A stretch of 64,000 nucleotides of DNA. It comes from Defluviitalea saccharophila. Lineage in GTDB: Bacteria; Bacillota; Clostridia; Lachnospirales; Defluviitaleaceae. Numbering within the stretch: the stretch's first letter is position 1; every line of letters begins with the position of its first letter. The stretch lies in assembly GCF_038396635.1 (NCBI RefSeq), contig NZ_CP121687.1, positions 62,001-126,000 on the forward strand, given 5' to 3'. The notes under the pieces were generated by a model. The model ran no database searches. It was given only the letters and a program-made list of their open reading frames with translations, and had not been told where the DNA came from. Below are positions 39,507 to 49,600 of the stretch, one piece after another. A program made the position numbers and the translations under genes.

Positions 39507-40496
39507 ATGAGCGATAAGATAAGAATCGGTATTGTTGGTTACGGTAATTTAGGAAGAGGAGTAGAAGCAGCATTAAAGCAAAATTCAGATATGGAATTAA
39601 AGGCTGTATTTACAAGAAGAGATCCTAAGGACATAGTTCTTAAGGACAGTAATGTTCAAGCAGTACATATGGAAGATATTGAAAACTATAAGGATGAAAT
39701 AGATGTTATGATTTTATGCGGCGGTTCTGCAACGGATTTACCAGAGCAGAGTCCTGCTTTAGCCAGATTGTTTAATATAGTAGATAGCTTTGATACCCAT
39801 GCCAAAATTCCGGAACATTTTGCAGCAGTAGATCAAGCATCAAAAGAAGGAAATAAGGTTGGTGCAATTTCTGTTGGATGGGATCCAGGTTTATTCTCAA
39901 TGAATCGTATTTTGGCTGAGGCTGTTTTACCTGAAGGAAGTAACTATACCTTTTGGGGAAGAGGTGTAAGCCAAGGACATTCTGATGCGATTAGGCGTAT
40001 TAAAGGTGTAAAAAATGCTGTTCAATATACTATACCGATAGAAGATGCCATTGAAAAAGTACGCTCAGGTTCAAATCCAGATTTGACTGTAAGAGAAAAG
40101 CACTTAAGAGAATGTTATGTCGTAGCTGAAGAAAATGCAGATCAGGAAGCTATTGCAAATGAAATCAAGACAATGCCCAACTATTTTGCGGATTATGACA
40201 CAATCGTTCATTTTGTTTCTGAGGAAGAACTAAAATTAAATCATTCTGCTATGCCTCATGGAGGTTTTGTAATAAGAAGCGGAAAAACAGGAGATGGGAA
40301 TACCAATCATATCATAGAGTTTTCATTGAAATTAGATAGTAACCCTGAATTTACTGGCAGTGTTTTAGTAGCTTATGCCCGTGCAGTATATAGATTAAAT
40401 CAAGAAGGACAAAGTGGTGCAAAGACAGTTTTTGATATTCCTCTGGCTTATCTTTCACCAAAATCAGGAGACGAATTAAGAAAAGAATTACTCTAA
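39507..40496 (+). CDS. ddh: meso-Diaminopimelate dehydrogenase
   Basis: 329 residues. The NADPH-binding motif GIVGYGNLGRGVE is at 9-21, and the DAP-dehydrogenase wording is present (VFTRRDP, DSFDTHAKIPEHF, GWDPGLFSMNRILAEAVLP, GRGVSQGHSDAIRRIKGV). It makes meso-DAP from tetrahydrodipicolinate in one NADPH-dependent step, the short lysine/peptidoglycan route, and works in the cytoplasm. A strong AGGAGG precedes the ATG. Monocistronic with its own promoter and terminator. Confidence 0.96.
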   Translation: MSDKIRIGIVGYGNLGRGVEAALKQNSDMELKAVFTRRDPKDIVLKDSNVQAVHMEDIENYKDEIDVMILCGGSATDLPEQSPALARLFNIVDSFDTHAKIPEHFAAVDQASKEGNKVGAISVGWDPGLFSMNRILAEAVLPEGSNYTFWGRGVSQGHSDAIRRIKGVKNAVQYTIPIEDAIEKVRSGSNPDLTVREKHLRECYVVAEENADQEAIANEIKTMPNYFADYDTIVHFVSEEELKLNHSAMPHGGFVIRSGKTGDGNTNHIIEFSLKLDSNPEFTGSVLVAYARAVYRLNQEGQSGAKTVFDIPLAYLSPKSGDELRKELL

Positions 40497-40499
40497 ACA

Positions 40500-40532
40500 A
40501 AAAAGCTCGCATAATATTATGCGGGCTTTTTT
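40500..40532 (+). terminator. Terminator after ddh
   Basis: AAAAGC(T)CGCATA / TATGCG(G)GCTTTT with an ATAT loop and six Ts; one mismatch. Confidence 0.88.
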
Positions 40533-40576
40533 ACGGAAAAGTATTTATACTTTAATATATTTCTGTGACTTTAAGT

Positions 40577-41011
40577 TTATACAGCATTATGAACGAAGGA
40601 TACTATGCTGTCAATAGGAATGTCTGTTACAGAACCTACTGTATATACAGGATATCCATTCCATCCACCTGCTGTAATAGCTCCGAGTTCGCTGGCCGGA
40701 AGAATAGGACCTGGTCCATAACTGTCTCCATATCCGGATGCGCTTCCACAACCATATCCTGTACCGCCGAAACCATAATCCCATGGGCCTACATTAAATC
40801 CTGTGCAAGCATTTCCTAAAGAACATCCTGGAGGGGGTCCAATCCTGGTAATAAGACGAACAAAACAGTTGTTAACGGATAAAATTACCCCGGTAAAGCC
40901 TGCACCGGACTGCCCGCCACTGCTAGTAAAGATAGTTACTGTTTCGCCGATATAATTAGCAAGCAATGCTGCAAAATTTCCTCCTGAAAATCCTCCAAAA
41001 CCATCTGGCAT
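40577..41011 (-). CDS. Glycine-rich protein of unknown function (possible spore-coat protein)
   Basis: 144 residues. The first part (FAALLANYIGETVTIFTSSG, then GAGFTGVILSVNNCFVRLIT) is a small beta domain of the type seen repeatedly in spore-related proteins of Firmicutes; the middle is Gly/Tyr/Cys-rich (GPWDYGFGGTGYGCGSASGY) and the end returns to an ordinary fold (VTDIPIDSIVSFVHNAV). There is no signal peptide. AAAGGAGG before the ATG is strong. The coat role is inferred from composition and the other coat-like genes nearby. Confidence 0.65.
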   Translation of the reverse strand: MPDGFGGFSGGNFAALLANYIGETVTIFTSSGGQSGAGFTGVILSVNNCFVRLITRIGPPPGCSLGNACTGFNVGPWDYGFGGTGYGCGSASGYGDSYGPGPILPASELGAITAGGWNGYPVYTVGSVTDIPIDSIVSFVHNAV

Positions 41012-41153
41012 GATTATTTCCTCCTTTTAGGTTGAAATTTTAAAGATATCTACTCTATATAATATTCAATTGGCAATAAAGTGTGTTGGCCACAGCCAGT
41101 ACATTTTAAATATTAAAGAGATGTACAAGACAAATTTTTATTGCATAATAGAA

Positions 41154-41176
41154 TTGGCAGCCCTTTGGGCTGCCAA
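41154..41176 (-). terminator. Terminator of the clpE-like gene
   Basis: Perfect 10-bp stem TTGGCAGCCC / GGGCTGCCAA with a 3-base loop, 3 bases past the stop codon. The tail on the minus strand is only moderately T-rich. Confidence 0.75.
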
Positions 41177-41179
41177 AAT

Positions 41180-43480
41180 TTAATATTCAAATGATATCTT
41201 ATCCTGATTCATTTTTATATACACATGACTGGAATCTTTAAGTTTTCCACAGAGGAATAGTTCTGCAAGTTCATCTTCTATAAGTTTTTGAATCGTTCTT
41301 CTTAAAGGACGGGCACCGTATTTGGGATCATATCCTTTTTCTAGAATAAAGTCTTTAACTTCATCGTCGACTTGTAAGATTATATTTTTTTCTCTTGCCT
41401 CGCTGATCACTTCTTTTAGCATTAAATCTACGATTTGCTTGAGTTCTTCTTTGTTTAATTCTGTAAATACAATGATTTCATCGATTCGATTCAAAAATTC
41501 AGGACGGAATGTTTCTTTTAATGCATCGTGAACCTTATTTTCTAATGCAGTATAATTATGTTTTTCAAAACCTATGCCATGGGCTTTTAAACTGGTTCCT
41601 GCATTGGAGGTCATAATGATTATTGTATTTTCAAAATGAACAGTACGTCCCTGACTATCAGTCAATCGTCCATCTTCCAGTATTTGCAGGAGCATATTAA
41701 ACACATCTGGATGGGCTTTTTCAATTTCGTCCAATAATATGACGGAATAGGGTTGTCTCCTTATTTTTTCAGTAAGTTGGCCTCCTTCATCATATCCAAT
41801 ATATCCCGGGGGAGAACCGATTAATTTGGACACAGTATGCTTTTCCATATATTCGGACATATCAATGCGAATTAATGCTTCTTCACTTCCAAACAGTTCT
41901 GCCGCAAGGGTTTTTACCAATTCAGTTTTTCCAACCCCTGTTGGTCCAACGAATATGAAAGAAGACGGTTTATTTCTTTTTTTGAATCCAGAGCGATTTC
42001 TTCTGATTGTTTTTGACAGACTGACTACAGCTTTGTGTTGACCGATGACGCGTTTATGAAGATTATCTTCCAATGTTAAAAGTTTTTCAGCTTCTATTTG
42101 GGTGATTCTTTGGACAGGAATTTTTGTCCAAGCTTCTATAATCGAGGCAATATCATCTACAGTAATTGAAACGTTGTTATTCTGTTTTTCTAGCTGAGCA
42201 ATTCTTTCTTGTAATCTGCATTCTTCCATTTTATACTCGGCTGCTTTTTCATAGTCATCCTTAAAAGCCGCTTCTTCTTTTTTGGCTTGAATAGCACTTA
42301 ATTCCTTTTTTAAAGCCTCTAATTCCACCAGACCTTGATTTTTGAGATTTGCCCTTGAACCAGCCTCATCTATGATGTCAATGGCTTTATCAGGTAAGAA
42401 TCTATCTGAAATATATCTTTTGGACAGTTTAACGGCTTCTTCGATGACTTCATCCGATATAGATACCTTATGATAGTTTTCATAGTAATCTTTTATTCCT
42501 TTAATGATTTCAATGGTTTCTTCAACTGAAGGCTCGTCAACCATAACGGGCTGAAAACGTCTTTCTAAAGCAGCATCTTTTTCAATATGTTTTCGATACT
42601 CATCTAAGGTTGTTGCACCAATAACTTGAATTTCTCCTCTTGCAAGAGCAGGTTTTAAAATATTGGCTGCATTCATTGCCCCACCTTCTGCGGTGCCGGC
42701 ACCGATAATATTATGGAGTTCATCAATTACTAAAATGATATTTCCGCATTCTTTTGCTTCTTTAATAATTGCCTGCATTCTTCCTTCAAATTGTCCTCTA
42801 AATTGCGTTCCTGCAACGATAGAGGTTAAATCAAGAAGATAGATTTCAGTATTATATAGTTTAAGAGGCACTTGTTTTTCTACAATTCTTACAGCTAAAC
42901 CTTCGGCAATGGCTGTTTTGCCTACACCGGGCTCTCCAATGAGGACAGGATTATTTTTATTACGACGATTAAGAATTTGAATGACTCGATCTATTTCTCG
43001 ATGTCTTCCGATAATTCTATCGACTTCATTATTTTCAGCCTTAGCAGTTAAATTAATTCCATAGGTATCTAAATATTTTTTCTTCTTTCTCTTTTTTTCC
43101 TTAGGATTTTCTTCGTTATGGGAGGATGGATTAGAGGTATCCGTACTTGAGTCTGAAGGTTGGTATTTTTTATCTTGTGAGCCTTTTAATCCTGAAAAGG
43201 CATTATTAAGAAAGCTTATAAAGGGGTTCTGCTCATGATCAAGTTCTCCAGTATCTATATGATCCATGTTCAGATCCTCGAATATACTTCCCATCTGTTC
43301 ATTTAGATTTTCAAGATCTTCTTGAGACAGACCTGTTTGTTGTAAAATTTGATTTAGAGGCCCAATGCCTTGTTTTTTTGCACAGGGCATACATAAACCT
43401 ATCATTTCTTGTCTGCCATTTATGAGTTTAGGCATATAGATTACCGCAACATTTTTTTTGCATATAGAACATTTTGACAT
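41180..43480 (-). CDS. clpE: ClpE-like Hsp100 ATPase (Clp protease regulatory subunit)
   Basis: 766 residues. An N-terminal C4 zinc finger (Cys4, Cys7, Cys30, Cys33) identifies the ClpE branch rather than ClpC. A low-complexity polar region (90-135) precedes AAA domain 1 (Walker A GEPGVGKT near 187, VIDELHN), a UVR-type coiled segment ([16 protein letters not shown] near 410), and AAA domain 2 (GPTGVGKT near 490, [15 protein letters not shown]). The ClpP-docking loop is IGF in GIGFEKHN near 650. It unfolds substrates for ClpP. No CtsR-type tandem GGTCAAA operator was seen upstream, unlike Bacillus clpE. Start overlaps no other gene; GGAGTGG lies upstream. Confidence 0.88.
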   Translation of the reverse strand: MSKCSICKKNVAVIYMPKLINGRQEMIGLCMPCAKKQGIGPLNQILQQTGLSQEDLENLNEQMGSIFEDLNMDHIDTGELDHEQNPFISFLNNAFSGLKGSQDKKYQPSDSSTDTSNPSSHNEENPKEKKRKKKKYLDTYGINLTAKAENNEVDRIIGRHREIDRVIQILNRRNKNNPVLIGEPGVGKTAIAEGLAVRIVEKQVPLKLYNTEIYLLDLTSIVAGTQFRGQFEGRMQAIIKEAKECGNIILVIDELHNIIGAGTAEGGAMNAANILKPALARGEIQVIGATTLDEYRKHIEKDAALERRFQPVMVDEPSVEETIEIIKGIKDYYENYHKVSISDEVIEEAVKLSKRYISDRFLPDKAIDIIDEAGSRANLKNQGLVELEALKKELSAIQAKKEEAAFKDDYEKAAEYKMEECRLQERIAQLEKQNNNVSITVDDIASIIEAWTKIPVQRITQIEAEKLLTLEDNLHKRVIGQHKAVVSLSKTIRRNRSGFKKRNKPSSFIFVGPTGVGKTELVKTLAAELFGSEEALIRIDMSEYMEKHTVSKLIGSPPGYIGYDEGGQLTEKIRRQPYSVILLDEIEKAHPDVFNMLLQILEDGRLTDSQGRTVHFENTIIIMTSNAGTSLKAHGIGFEKHNYTALENKVHDALKETFRPEFLNRIDEIIVFTELNKEELKQIVDLMLKEVISEAREKNIILQVDDEVKDFILEKGYDPKYGARPLRRTIQKLIEDELAELFLCGKLKDSSHVYIKMNQDKISFEY

Positions 43481-43711
43481 TCATACCACTCCATATTCCA
43501 TTGTCTAAAATAAATTGAGCTTTCAATAGTATATCATTTTTTTAAATATTAAGGTAGGAGAGAAATTAATAAAATGATCAAAGGAACCATGACTACAATT
43601 CTTCGAATAATTTTATATAGATTTTTTATAGAAAGTATTATATTATATTTATATTACATTTATTGGAAAAATCAAAGCGGATTTAAAGATATATAGAAGA
43701 ATGGTGGTTAT

Positions 43712-44833
43712 ATGTATATTACTGAGGAGTATACCGATACAATTAAGAAACAAAGAAAAGCATATTTTTTAGCTTTGACTTTAGTCATTATTCTTTCAGG
43801 CTTTATACTTAAATTTATTTCCGATTATTCAATAACCAGCGCTATGAAGGAATCTGACTATTCGTTGGAGGTAAGGGGATTAAGCTTAAAATATTTATTG
43901 ATTTCAATCGCCAGTGAGCTATACGACGTTAATGTCAGAATCAAAGAGGATCAAGGTCCATTTTATAAGCTTCAGGGAGATGAAACATATGACCATTATA
44001 AATGGATTAAAAAAACATATTCAGATATGGATAATGAAATGAAATCTTATTTAAATACGATTTATTTAGATGGGGCCAATGAAGGCAAATTGATTTATAT
44101 AGTTGCAGAACTTGGAGATGAAGCAGGGATCAATCAAATCAATTATAAAATCCAATCCAGTACATTGCCTAATGAGATAAAAAATGCTGCAGAAAAGTTT
44201 TACCCATTTTTCTACGAAAATTATTTAAAAGATTATATAGAGATGAAGCGATATAAATATAACGATTACTTTTTTGAACTTAATCAACACATTCAAAAGG
44301 AGAAATTTGATTTATTAGGATTTATCGAAAGACTTTCGGGAATTGAGTACGATAAACACTATAAACCAGTATTATACTATACCATGCGTCCGGGAAATGC
44401 ATGGGGCTTTACTTATAAAGATTTATACATAGCCCTGATTCCCATTAAGGAAGATGAATATGAAGATTTTTTCTATATTCTATACCATGAATATTCCCAT
44501 GGAATCTTCAAAACCATAACGGATAAGAAAGAATTTAAGAAACTAGCAGAAGTCCTTAAAAACAATTCAACCATGTATAATGCATGGAATAACAATTATT
44601 ACAATCAATTCTATACCTGGGAAGAATGGTGCGAAGAAAATTTAGTAGAGGGTTTTGCAATGTATTTGGACTACAGGGTAAAAGGAAAAAAGCCCAAGGG
44701 GATTAAGTCAATAAGGCCCTATGATCAAGAGTATTTTGAGTATTTAGTTCAAAATCATTTTGACCCTGATGCTATGGAGCTAGAATATATTACGATTAAG
44801 TTTCTAAAAGAAATAATTCAAATGAGTAATTAA
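43712..44833 (+). CDS. Membrane-anchored protein with HExxH motif (candidate zinc metalloprotease)
   Basis: 373 residues, family not recognised. One N-terminal membrane helix (AYFLALTLVIILSGFILKF, 17-35) with a short cytoplasmic lead; the remainder is probably outside. HEYSH at 259-263 fits the zinc-protease HExxH motif, preceded by the hydrophobic stretch FFYILY; a possible third ligand Glu lies in ENLVEGFAMYLDYR (Glu313), about 50 residues later, as in gluzincins. The spacing and following sequence do not match a family I can name. Rich in Tyr and Lys. GGTGG before the ATG. Its last four bases overlap the convergent UppS-like gene. Confidence 0.72.
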   Translation: MYITEEYTDTIKKQRKAYFLALTLVIILSGFILKFISDYSITSAMKESDYSLEVRGLSLKYLLISIASELYDVNVRIKEDQGPFYKLQGDETYDHYKWIKKTYSDMDNEMKSYLNTIYLDGANEGKLIYIVAELGDEAGINQINYKIQSSTLPNEIKNAAEKFYPFFYENYLKDYIEMKRYKYNDYFFELNQHIQKEKFDLLGFIERLSGIEYDKHYKPVLYYTMRPGNAWGFTYKDLYIALIPIKEDEYEDFFYILYHEYSHGIFKTITDKKEFKKLAEVLKNNSTMYNAWNNNYYNQFYTWEEWCEENLVEGFAMYLDYRVKGKKPKGIKSIRPYDQEYFEYLVQNHFDPDAMELEYITIKFLKEIIQMSN

Positions 44834-45450
44834 CCCCCTAAAGTTATATCTTGCTCTTGATACCATGATAAGGCTTCGTATAAGTGATCTTTTTTAAAAT
44901 CCGGCCACAAATCGTCAATGACATAGATATCGGCATACACCGATTGAATTGGCAGAAATCCGCTTAAACGACGTCTGCCTCCCCAACGGATAATAAGGTC
45001 TATTCGAGGAATGGACTTTGAAGCATTGGAGGATAAATCCCACTGCCATCCATAATTCACTAAAAAGTTTATATTTATAAGCCCTTTACCAAATTGTACT
45101 CTTTTATTGGCAAATGGAAGCAGCTCTTTTGGGAAAAGAGGAGACTTTGTATTGCCAATTACAAGTAAATTAGCGTCTCTATGAGCCAATTTCATGACTG
45201 CCTCTACACACGCGTTCTGGAATGCTTTGGTTTGAACGGCAGGACGTTTGGTATTATCTTGAGTAAAGCCGTAGAAAGTCATTTCCTGGATGCCAAAATG
45301 AATACAAAGATTATAAAGTTCAAAGCCAGGGTTAATTCCGTAACTATATCCTTCGTGTTTTTCTTTGTTATGGGATTCGGCCCATCTGCGATTTCCATCG
45401 GGAATAATTCCAATATGCTTCGGCAACCTTTTAAAAGATTTAGCTTCCAT
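44830..45450 (-). CDS. Divergent short cis-prenyltransferase (UppS-like)
   Basis: 206 residues, 20-40 shorter than usual undecaprenyl-diphosphate synthases. It keeps IGIIPDGNRRWA with the catalytic Asp18, GFTQDNTKRP (usual AFSTENWxRP), and the C-terminal IIRWGGRRRLSGFLPIQSVYA and LWPDF. GGR/SNFLLWQ-type residues are partly changed and several central helices are shortened. The enzyme condenses isopentenyl diphosphate in cis onto allylic primers for carrier lipids; a shortened paralogue may make a different chain length or have a side role. No other isoprenoid gene is adjacent. Confidence 0.82.
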   Translation of the reverse strand: MEAKSFKRLPKHIGIIPDGNRRWAESHNKEKHEGYSYGINPGFELYNLCIHFGIQEMTFYGFTQDNTKRPAVQTKAFQNACVEAVMKLAHRDANLLVIGNTKSPLFPKELLPFANKRVQFGKGLININFLVNYGWQWDLSSNASKSIPRIDLIIRWGGRRRLSGFLPIQSVYADIYVIDDLWPDFKKDHLYEALSWYQEQDITLGG

Positions 45451-45549
45451 TTTTTCACTTCTTTCTTAAAATAAATCTATAGAATGATGTATTGATTATA
45501 TTATTCTTTTTAATATTTGCCAAGAAAAGAGATTCTTATTCTTACCTTA

Positions 45550-45620
45550 TGCACGAGTATGTATTTTGCCCGGAGGGCGTTTTATAACTTAGGAAATTCT
45601 GAGGAACTACCTATGTAATT
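45550..45620 (-). repeat. Dispersed multi-hairpin repeat, reverse-oriented partial copy
   Basis: Read on the minus strand it gives the left part of the family in the same order as at 55.4 kb: a TACATAGG/CCTAAGTT-type hairpin 1, then GCCCTCCGGGC and ATACATACTCG. The TTTGCCGACC and terminal hairpins are absent. It lies between the UppS-like gene's 5' end and the Gly/Tyr-rich gene's 3' end. Confidence 0.72.
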
Positions 45621-45625
45621 AAAAA

Positions 45626-45648
45626 TGAACCTTCAGGGAGAAGGTTCA
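45626..45648 (-). terminator. Terminator of the Gly/Tyr-rich gene
   Basis: Perfect 9-bp stem TGAACCTTC / GAAGGTTCA with an AGGGA loop, followed on the minus strand by TTTTTAATT; it lies 6 bases past the stop codon. Confidence 0.85.
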
Positions 45649-45653
45649 TAATT

Positions 45654-45899
45654 TTAATAATTGATATTTTGGTTGTTTTCTTGAGAATCTTCGTCTCTGT
45701 AATAATAACCGTAGCCGGGATAATAACCGTATCCAGGATATCCATAACCGGGACCATAGCCGTATCCAGGATAGTATCCGTAGCCGGGACCATAATTAAA
45801 CCCAGGCCAATAGCCATAACCAGGGCCATATCCACAGCCGGGTCTTCCGCAAACAGGATAATAACCTACTCTGCGCCGTCTGTTTACATATCGATCCAT
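45654..45899 (-). CDS. Small Gly/Tyr/Pro-rich protein (possible spore-coat protein)
   Basis: 81 residues: a basic start (MDRYVNRRRRVGYYP), one Cys pair (VCGRPGCGYG), about 45 residues of GYGPGYGY-type repeats, and an acidic/Asn tail (RDEDSQENNQNINY). No signal or membrane helix. This composition is like the small Tyr/Gly coat proteins of spore formers. AAAGGAGGG lies 6 bases before the ATG and a terminator follows, so it is a real gene. The antisense frames over it are composition artefacts. Confidence 0.72.
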   Translation of the reverse strand: MDRYVNRRRRVGYYPVCGRPGCGYGPGYGYWPGFNYGPGYGYYPGYGYGPGYGYPGYGYYPGYGYYYRDEDSQENNQNINY

Positions 45900-45975
45900 C
45901 GAATCCCTCCTTTAATGTTTTAATATAGCTTATTCTCATGACTATTAAAATGTGACAAATTTCGATCTTATCCAT

Positions 45976-46004
45976 TTGACATTGGAATATTCGGGTGATA
46001 AAAT
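45976..46004 (+). promoter_or_regulatory. Promoter of the fRMsr gene
   Basis: Perfect TTGACA at 45976-45981, 17-base spacer, TAAAAT at 45999-46004, 50 bases before the start codon. Confidence 0.85.
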
Positions 46005-46053
46005 TAATTTCTTATATATGAAATAACACTTGAAATACAAGGGGAGAAAATAC

Positions 46054-46542
46054 ATGTATGTTCATAAAGATATAAAAGCTCAAACAAAGCAGGAGTTTTA
46101 TCAACAGCTGCTTTTACAATTTAAAGGATTGATTGAAGGAGAAACTGATTTTATAGCAAATTTATCTAACGGGTCGGCTATTTTATTTGATCATCTGGAA
46201 AATGTCAATTGGTCAGGTTTTTATTTATACAAAAATGATGAACTGGTTTTAGGTCCTTTTCAAGGAAAGCCGGCTTGTGTTCGCATTGCGATTGGTAAAG
46301 GCGTATGCGGAGCAGCAGCCAAAGAAAAAAAGAGCATCATCGTAGAAGATGTTCATCAATTTGAAGGGCATATTGCCTGTGATGGCGCTACAGAATCGGA
46401 AATCGTAATACCTATGATCAAAGGAGAAAAGTTTCTAGGGGTATTGGATATCGATAGTCCAGTAAAAGCAAGATTTTCAGAAGAAGATGAATATTATCTA
46501 ACAAAATTTGTTGAAATATTATTAACAGGTTCTAATATTTAA
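46054..46542 (+). CDS. Free-methionine (R)-sulfoxide reductase (GAF domain, fRMsr)
   Basis: 162 residues, a single GAF domain. The three conserved cysteines of the family are present: Cys75 in GKPACVRIAIG, Cys85 in GKGVCGAAA and Cys109 in GHIACDGATESEIVIP. It reduces free (not protein-bound) methionine-R-sulfoxide with thioredoxin; the yeast and E. coli (MsrC) enzymes are the models. The ATG at 46054 follows AAGGGGAG by 7 bases; the earlier TTG at 46030 lies before that site. Together with MsrA at 38.9 kb it gives repair of both protein and free methionine sulfoxide. Confidence 0.92.
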   Translation: MYVHKDIKAQTKQEFYQQLLLQFKGLIEGETDFIANLSNGSAILFDHLENVNWSGFYLYKNDELVLGPFQGKPACVRIAIGKGVCGAAAKEKKSIIVEDVHQFEGHIACDGATESEIVIPMIKGEKFLGVLDIDSPVKARFSEEDEYYLTKFVEILLTGSNI

Positions 46543-46553
46543 TAACGTGATGC

Positions 46554-46590
46554 GCAGACTAGAGAAAAATCTTTAGTCTGCTTTTTTGTT
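46554..46590 (+). terminator. Terminator after the fRMsr gene
   Basis: Perfect 8-bp stem GCAGACTA / TAGTCTGC with a 12-base loop that can pair further, followed by TTTTTTG. Confidence 0.85.
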
Positions 46591-46645
46591 TTAAATTTAA
46601 TTCAAATGGATATAATTTATGTGAAAATAATGGAATGGAGGTAAA

Positions 46646-49600
46646 ATGTTGAAATCACTAGGCTTATGTATAGGTTCTTCAAGTGTAGGTTATGTTTTAC
46701 TGGAAAAAGACGGAGACTGCATTAATGTTTTAGAACAAAATGCAATACCTCATGAAGGAAATCCCCGTCATATTATTAAACAAATCATGAATTCAGATAC
46801 ATTGGGTTCCTTTGATCATATTACAACTACAGGAAGAAAATTTAGAAATATGTTAGATGCATCTTCCATTTCAGAGCCTGAAGCGATTGAACAGGCATAT
46901 AGATTTATATCCAAGCAAAATCCTGATTTAAAAGATGCCAACGTAATCATAAGTGCCGGAGGAGAAACATTTTTAGTCTATGCATTAGATAGAACCGGAA
47001 AAATAGTTAATGTACATACAGGGAATAAATGCGCTTCGGGGACTGGAGAATTTTTTTTACAGCAGCTTAAAAGAATGGACATTAATGTAGAAGATACAGC
47101 ATTACAAGCCAATTTAAATGATCCCTATATGGTTGCAGGAAGATGTTCGGTTTTTTGTAAAAGCGATTGTACCCATGCCTTAAATAAAGGAATTGAAAAG
47201 TCAAAAGTAGTCGCTGGATTGTCTAAAATGATGGCGGATAAGATTATTGAGCTTCTTAAAAGGACTTCCTATAATAAAGTCCTATTAGTCGGAGGCACCT
47301 CTCAGAATATTACGATGATTCATTTTTTAAAAGAGAAGATACCTCATTTGGTAGTACCTGATTATGCCAGGATTTTTGAAGCTTTTGGAGCAGCTTTATG
47401 GGGGCTGGAGCACGATACTCAGCCAATCAATATGGATCAAGATTGGTTTCGCCGCAATCAAAGCTCCTTTTCATTTTTACCTCAGTTAAAAAAATACGAA
47501 GATAAAGTGATATTTAAAAATATGCCTGTTGAAGAGGCAAAACCTAATGATCGATGCATAGTAGGACTGGATGTTGGTTCTACCACCACAAAGGCTATCA
47601 TTATGCGTGAAGAAGATAACGCAATACTTGCCTCTTGTTATCTTCGTACCAATGGTGATCCAGTTAAAGCTTCAAGACAATGTTACGAAAATCTAAGCAA
47701 ACAGATACCCTGCAATATTGAAATTATAGGATTAGGCGTAACGGGTTCCGGGCGTCAGATTGCTGCGCTTCATGCCCTTACCCCTGCAGTAGTTAATGAA
47801 ATCATTGCCCACGCCAATGGAGCAGTTTATTTTGATCCGGAAGTTGATACCATTTTTGAAATAGGAGGACAGGATGCCAAGTACACTTATATCACTAATG
47901 GTGTTCCTTCCGATTATGCCATGAATGAAGCTTGTTCAGCCGGAACAGGTTCATTTCTTGAAGAAGCTGCAAGAGAGTCCTTATACATTGATACAAAAGA
48001 AATCGGAAAAATCGCTCTTAGAAGTGAAAATCCCCCTAATTTCAACGATCAATGCGCTGCATTCATAAGCAGCGATATAAAAAGTGCCATACAAGAAGGC
48101 ATTGATGTAAAAGATATCGCAGCCGGATTAGTATATTCCGTATGTATGAATTATATCAATCGTGTGAAAGGCAATCGGTCAGTTGGAAATAAAATATTTA
48201 TGCAGGGAGGTGTTTGTTACAATAAAGCAGTTCCAATTGCGATGGCTGCATTGACAGGAAAAACAATTATTGTTCCTCCCCATCCTGGATTAATAGGGGC
48301 TTTTGGAGTTGCACTTAATGTCAAAGAAAAATTGCGTTTAAATCTCTTAGAGCCTATGCATTTTGATCTAGACGAATTGTCCAGGCGAGAAGTTGTATAT
48401 AAGGAACCCTTTGTATGTGTCGGCGGTAAAGAAAAGTGCGACAGGAAATGCAATATTCAGAGGATACAAATTCAAAATAAAGTCTATCCTTTTGGCGGTG
48501 CTTGCAATAAATATTACAATATGCGCTATGAGCAAAACGATCATGATATCAGCCAATTGGATTTGGTACAGTTCAGGGAAAAATTAATATTTGAAAAATA
48601 CAGTGCTCAGAGAGGCAAAAGAATTGCTTCTTATCAAAATAAAACCGTAGGAATCCCCAGATCACTTTTATGCAATACTTTTTTTCCACTTTATTATCAG
48701 TTCTTCTACGGCCTTGGATTTGATGTGGTATGCAGTGACGAGATTGATAAAGACGGTATAGAAAGAAAGGCGGCATCTTTTTGTTATCCTGTTGAAGTAT
48801 CTCATGGAGCCATAGGGAATTTGATCAAAAAGAATCCGGATATTTATTTCTTGCCTCATGTAAAATCTGTGGAAGTTAAAAATGGAATACCTGCCAGTGT
48901 TACTTGTCCTTTTGTGCAGGGGGAACCATATTATATAAAATCCACTTTCCATGAGTTAAGCAATAAAATTGTTTTGAGTCCGGTCTTAGATTTTGCTAAG
49001 GGCTATGAATATATAAGAAATACCTTTATAAAAATAAGCAAGCAGCTTAATGTGGATATAAACCATGCAAAAACTGCGTTTGAACTTGGAATGCAGGCAC
49101 AAAAAGACTTTTATCATGAGTGTAAAGAATTAGGAAAACAATTTTTAAAAGCGATTGAAGAGGACAATAATCGTGTGGGTTTTGTATTATTTGGACGTCC
49201 CTATAATGCTTTTACCCAATGGACCAATATGAGTATACCTCATAAGTTTGCTACAAGAAATTATCATATTATTCCATATGATTTTCTTCCTTTAGATGAA
49301 GAAGAAAGTGAAGAAAATATGTATTGGGCAATGGGACAGCTTATTTTAAAGGGAGCGCGGAAGGTACAAAAACATCCTCAATTATTTGGAATATATATTA
49401 CCAACTTTAGCTGTGGTCCGGATTCTTTTTTAACCGGGTATTTTAGAAATATCATGGGCAGAAAGCCTTCTCTTACGCTGGAGTTGGACAGTCACACAGC
49501 AGATGCGGGAATTGATACGAGAATAGAGGCGTTCATTGATGTGGTAAAAAGTTATAGACAATTGGAAAAACAAAACCTGGAAGAAAAGAAGAAGGAGTTT

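Noticed and set aside
41131-41176. Further copy of the dispersed repeat (ATTGCATAATAG near a stem)
   Set aside because: Only a short TTGCATA match; the rest is an ordinary terminator, so not counted.
43481-43711. CtsR heat-shock operator before the clpE-like gene
   Set aside because: No GGTCAAA-N-A-N-RGTCAAA type repeat could be seen.
45654-45899. CRISPR-like short tandem repeats
   Set aside because: The repeats are coding GYGPGY codons without constant spacing; no CRISPR array or cas gene elsewhere in the window.
45611-45923. Other frames over the Gly/Tyr-rich gene (both strands)
   Set aside because: Repetitive GGN/TAY codons leave all frames open; only the frame with AAAGGAGGG and the terminator is supported.
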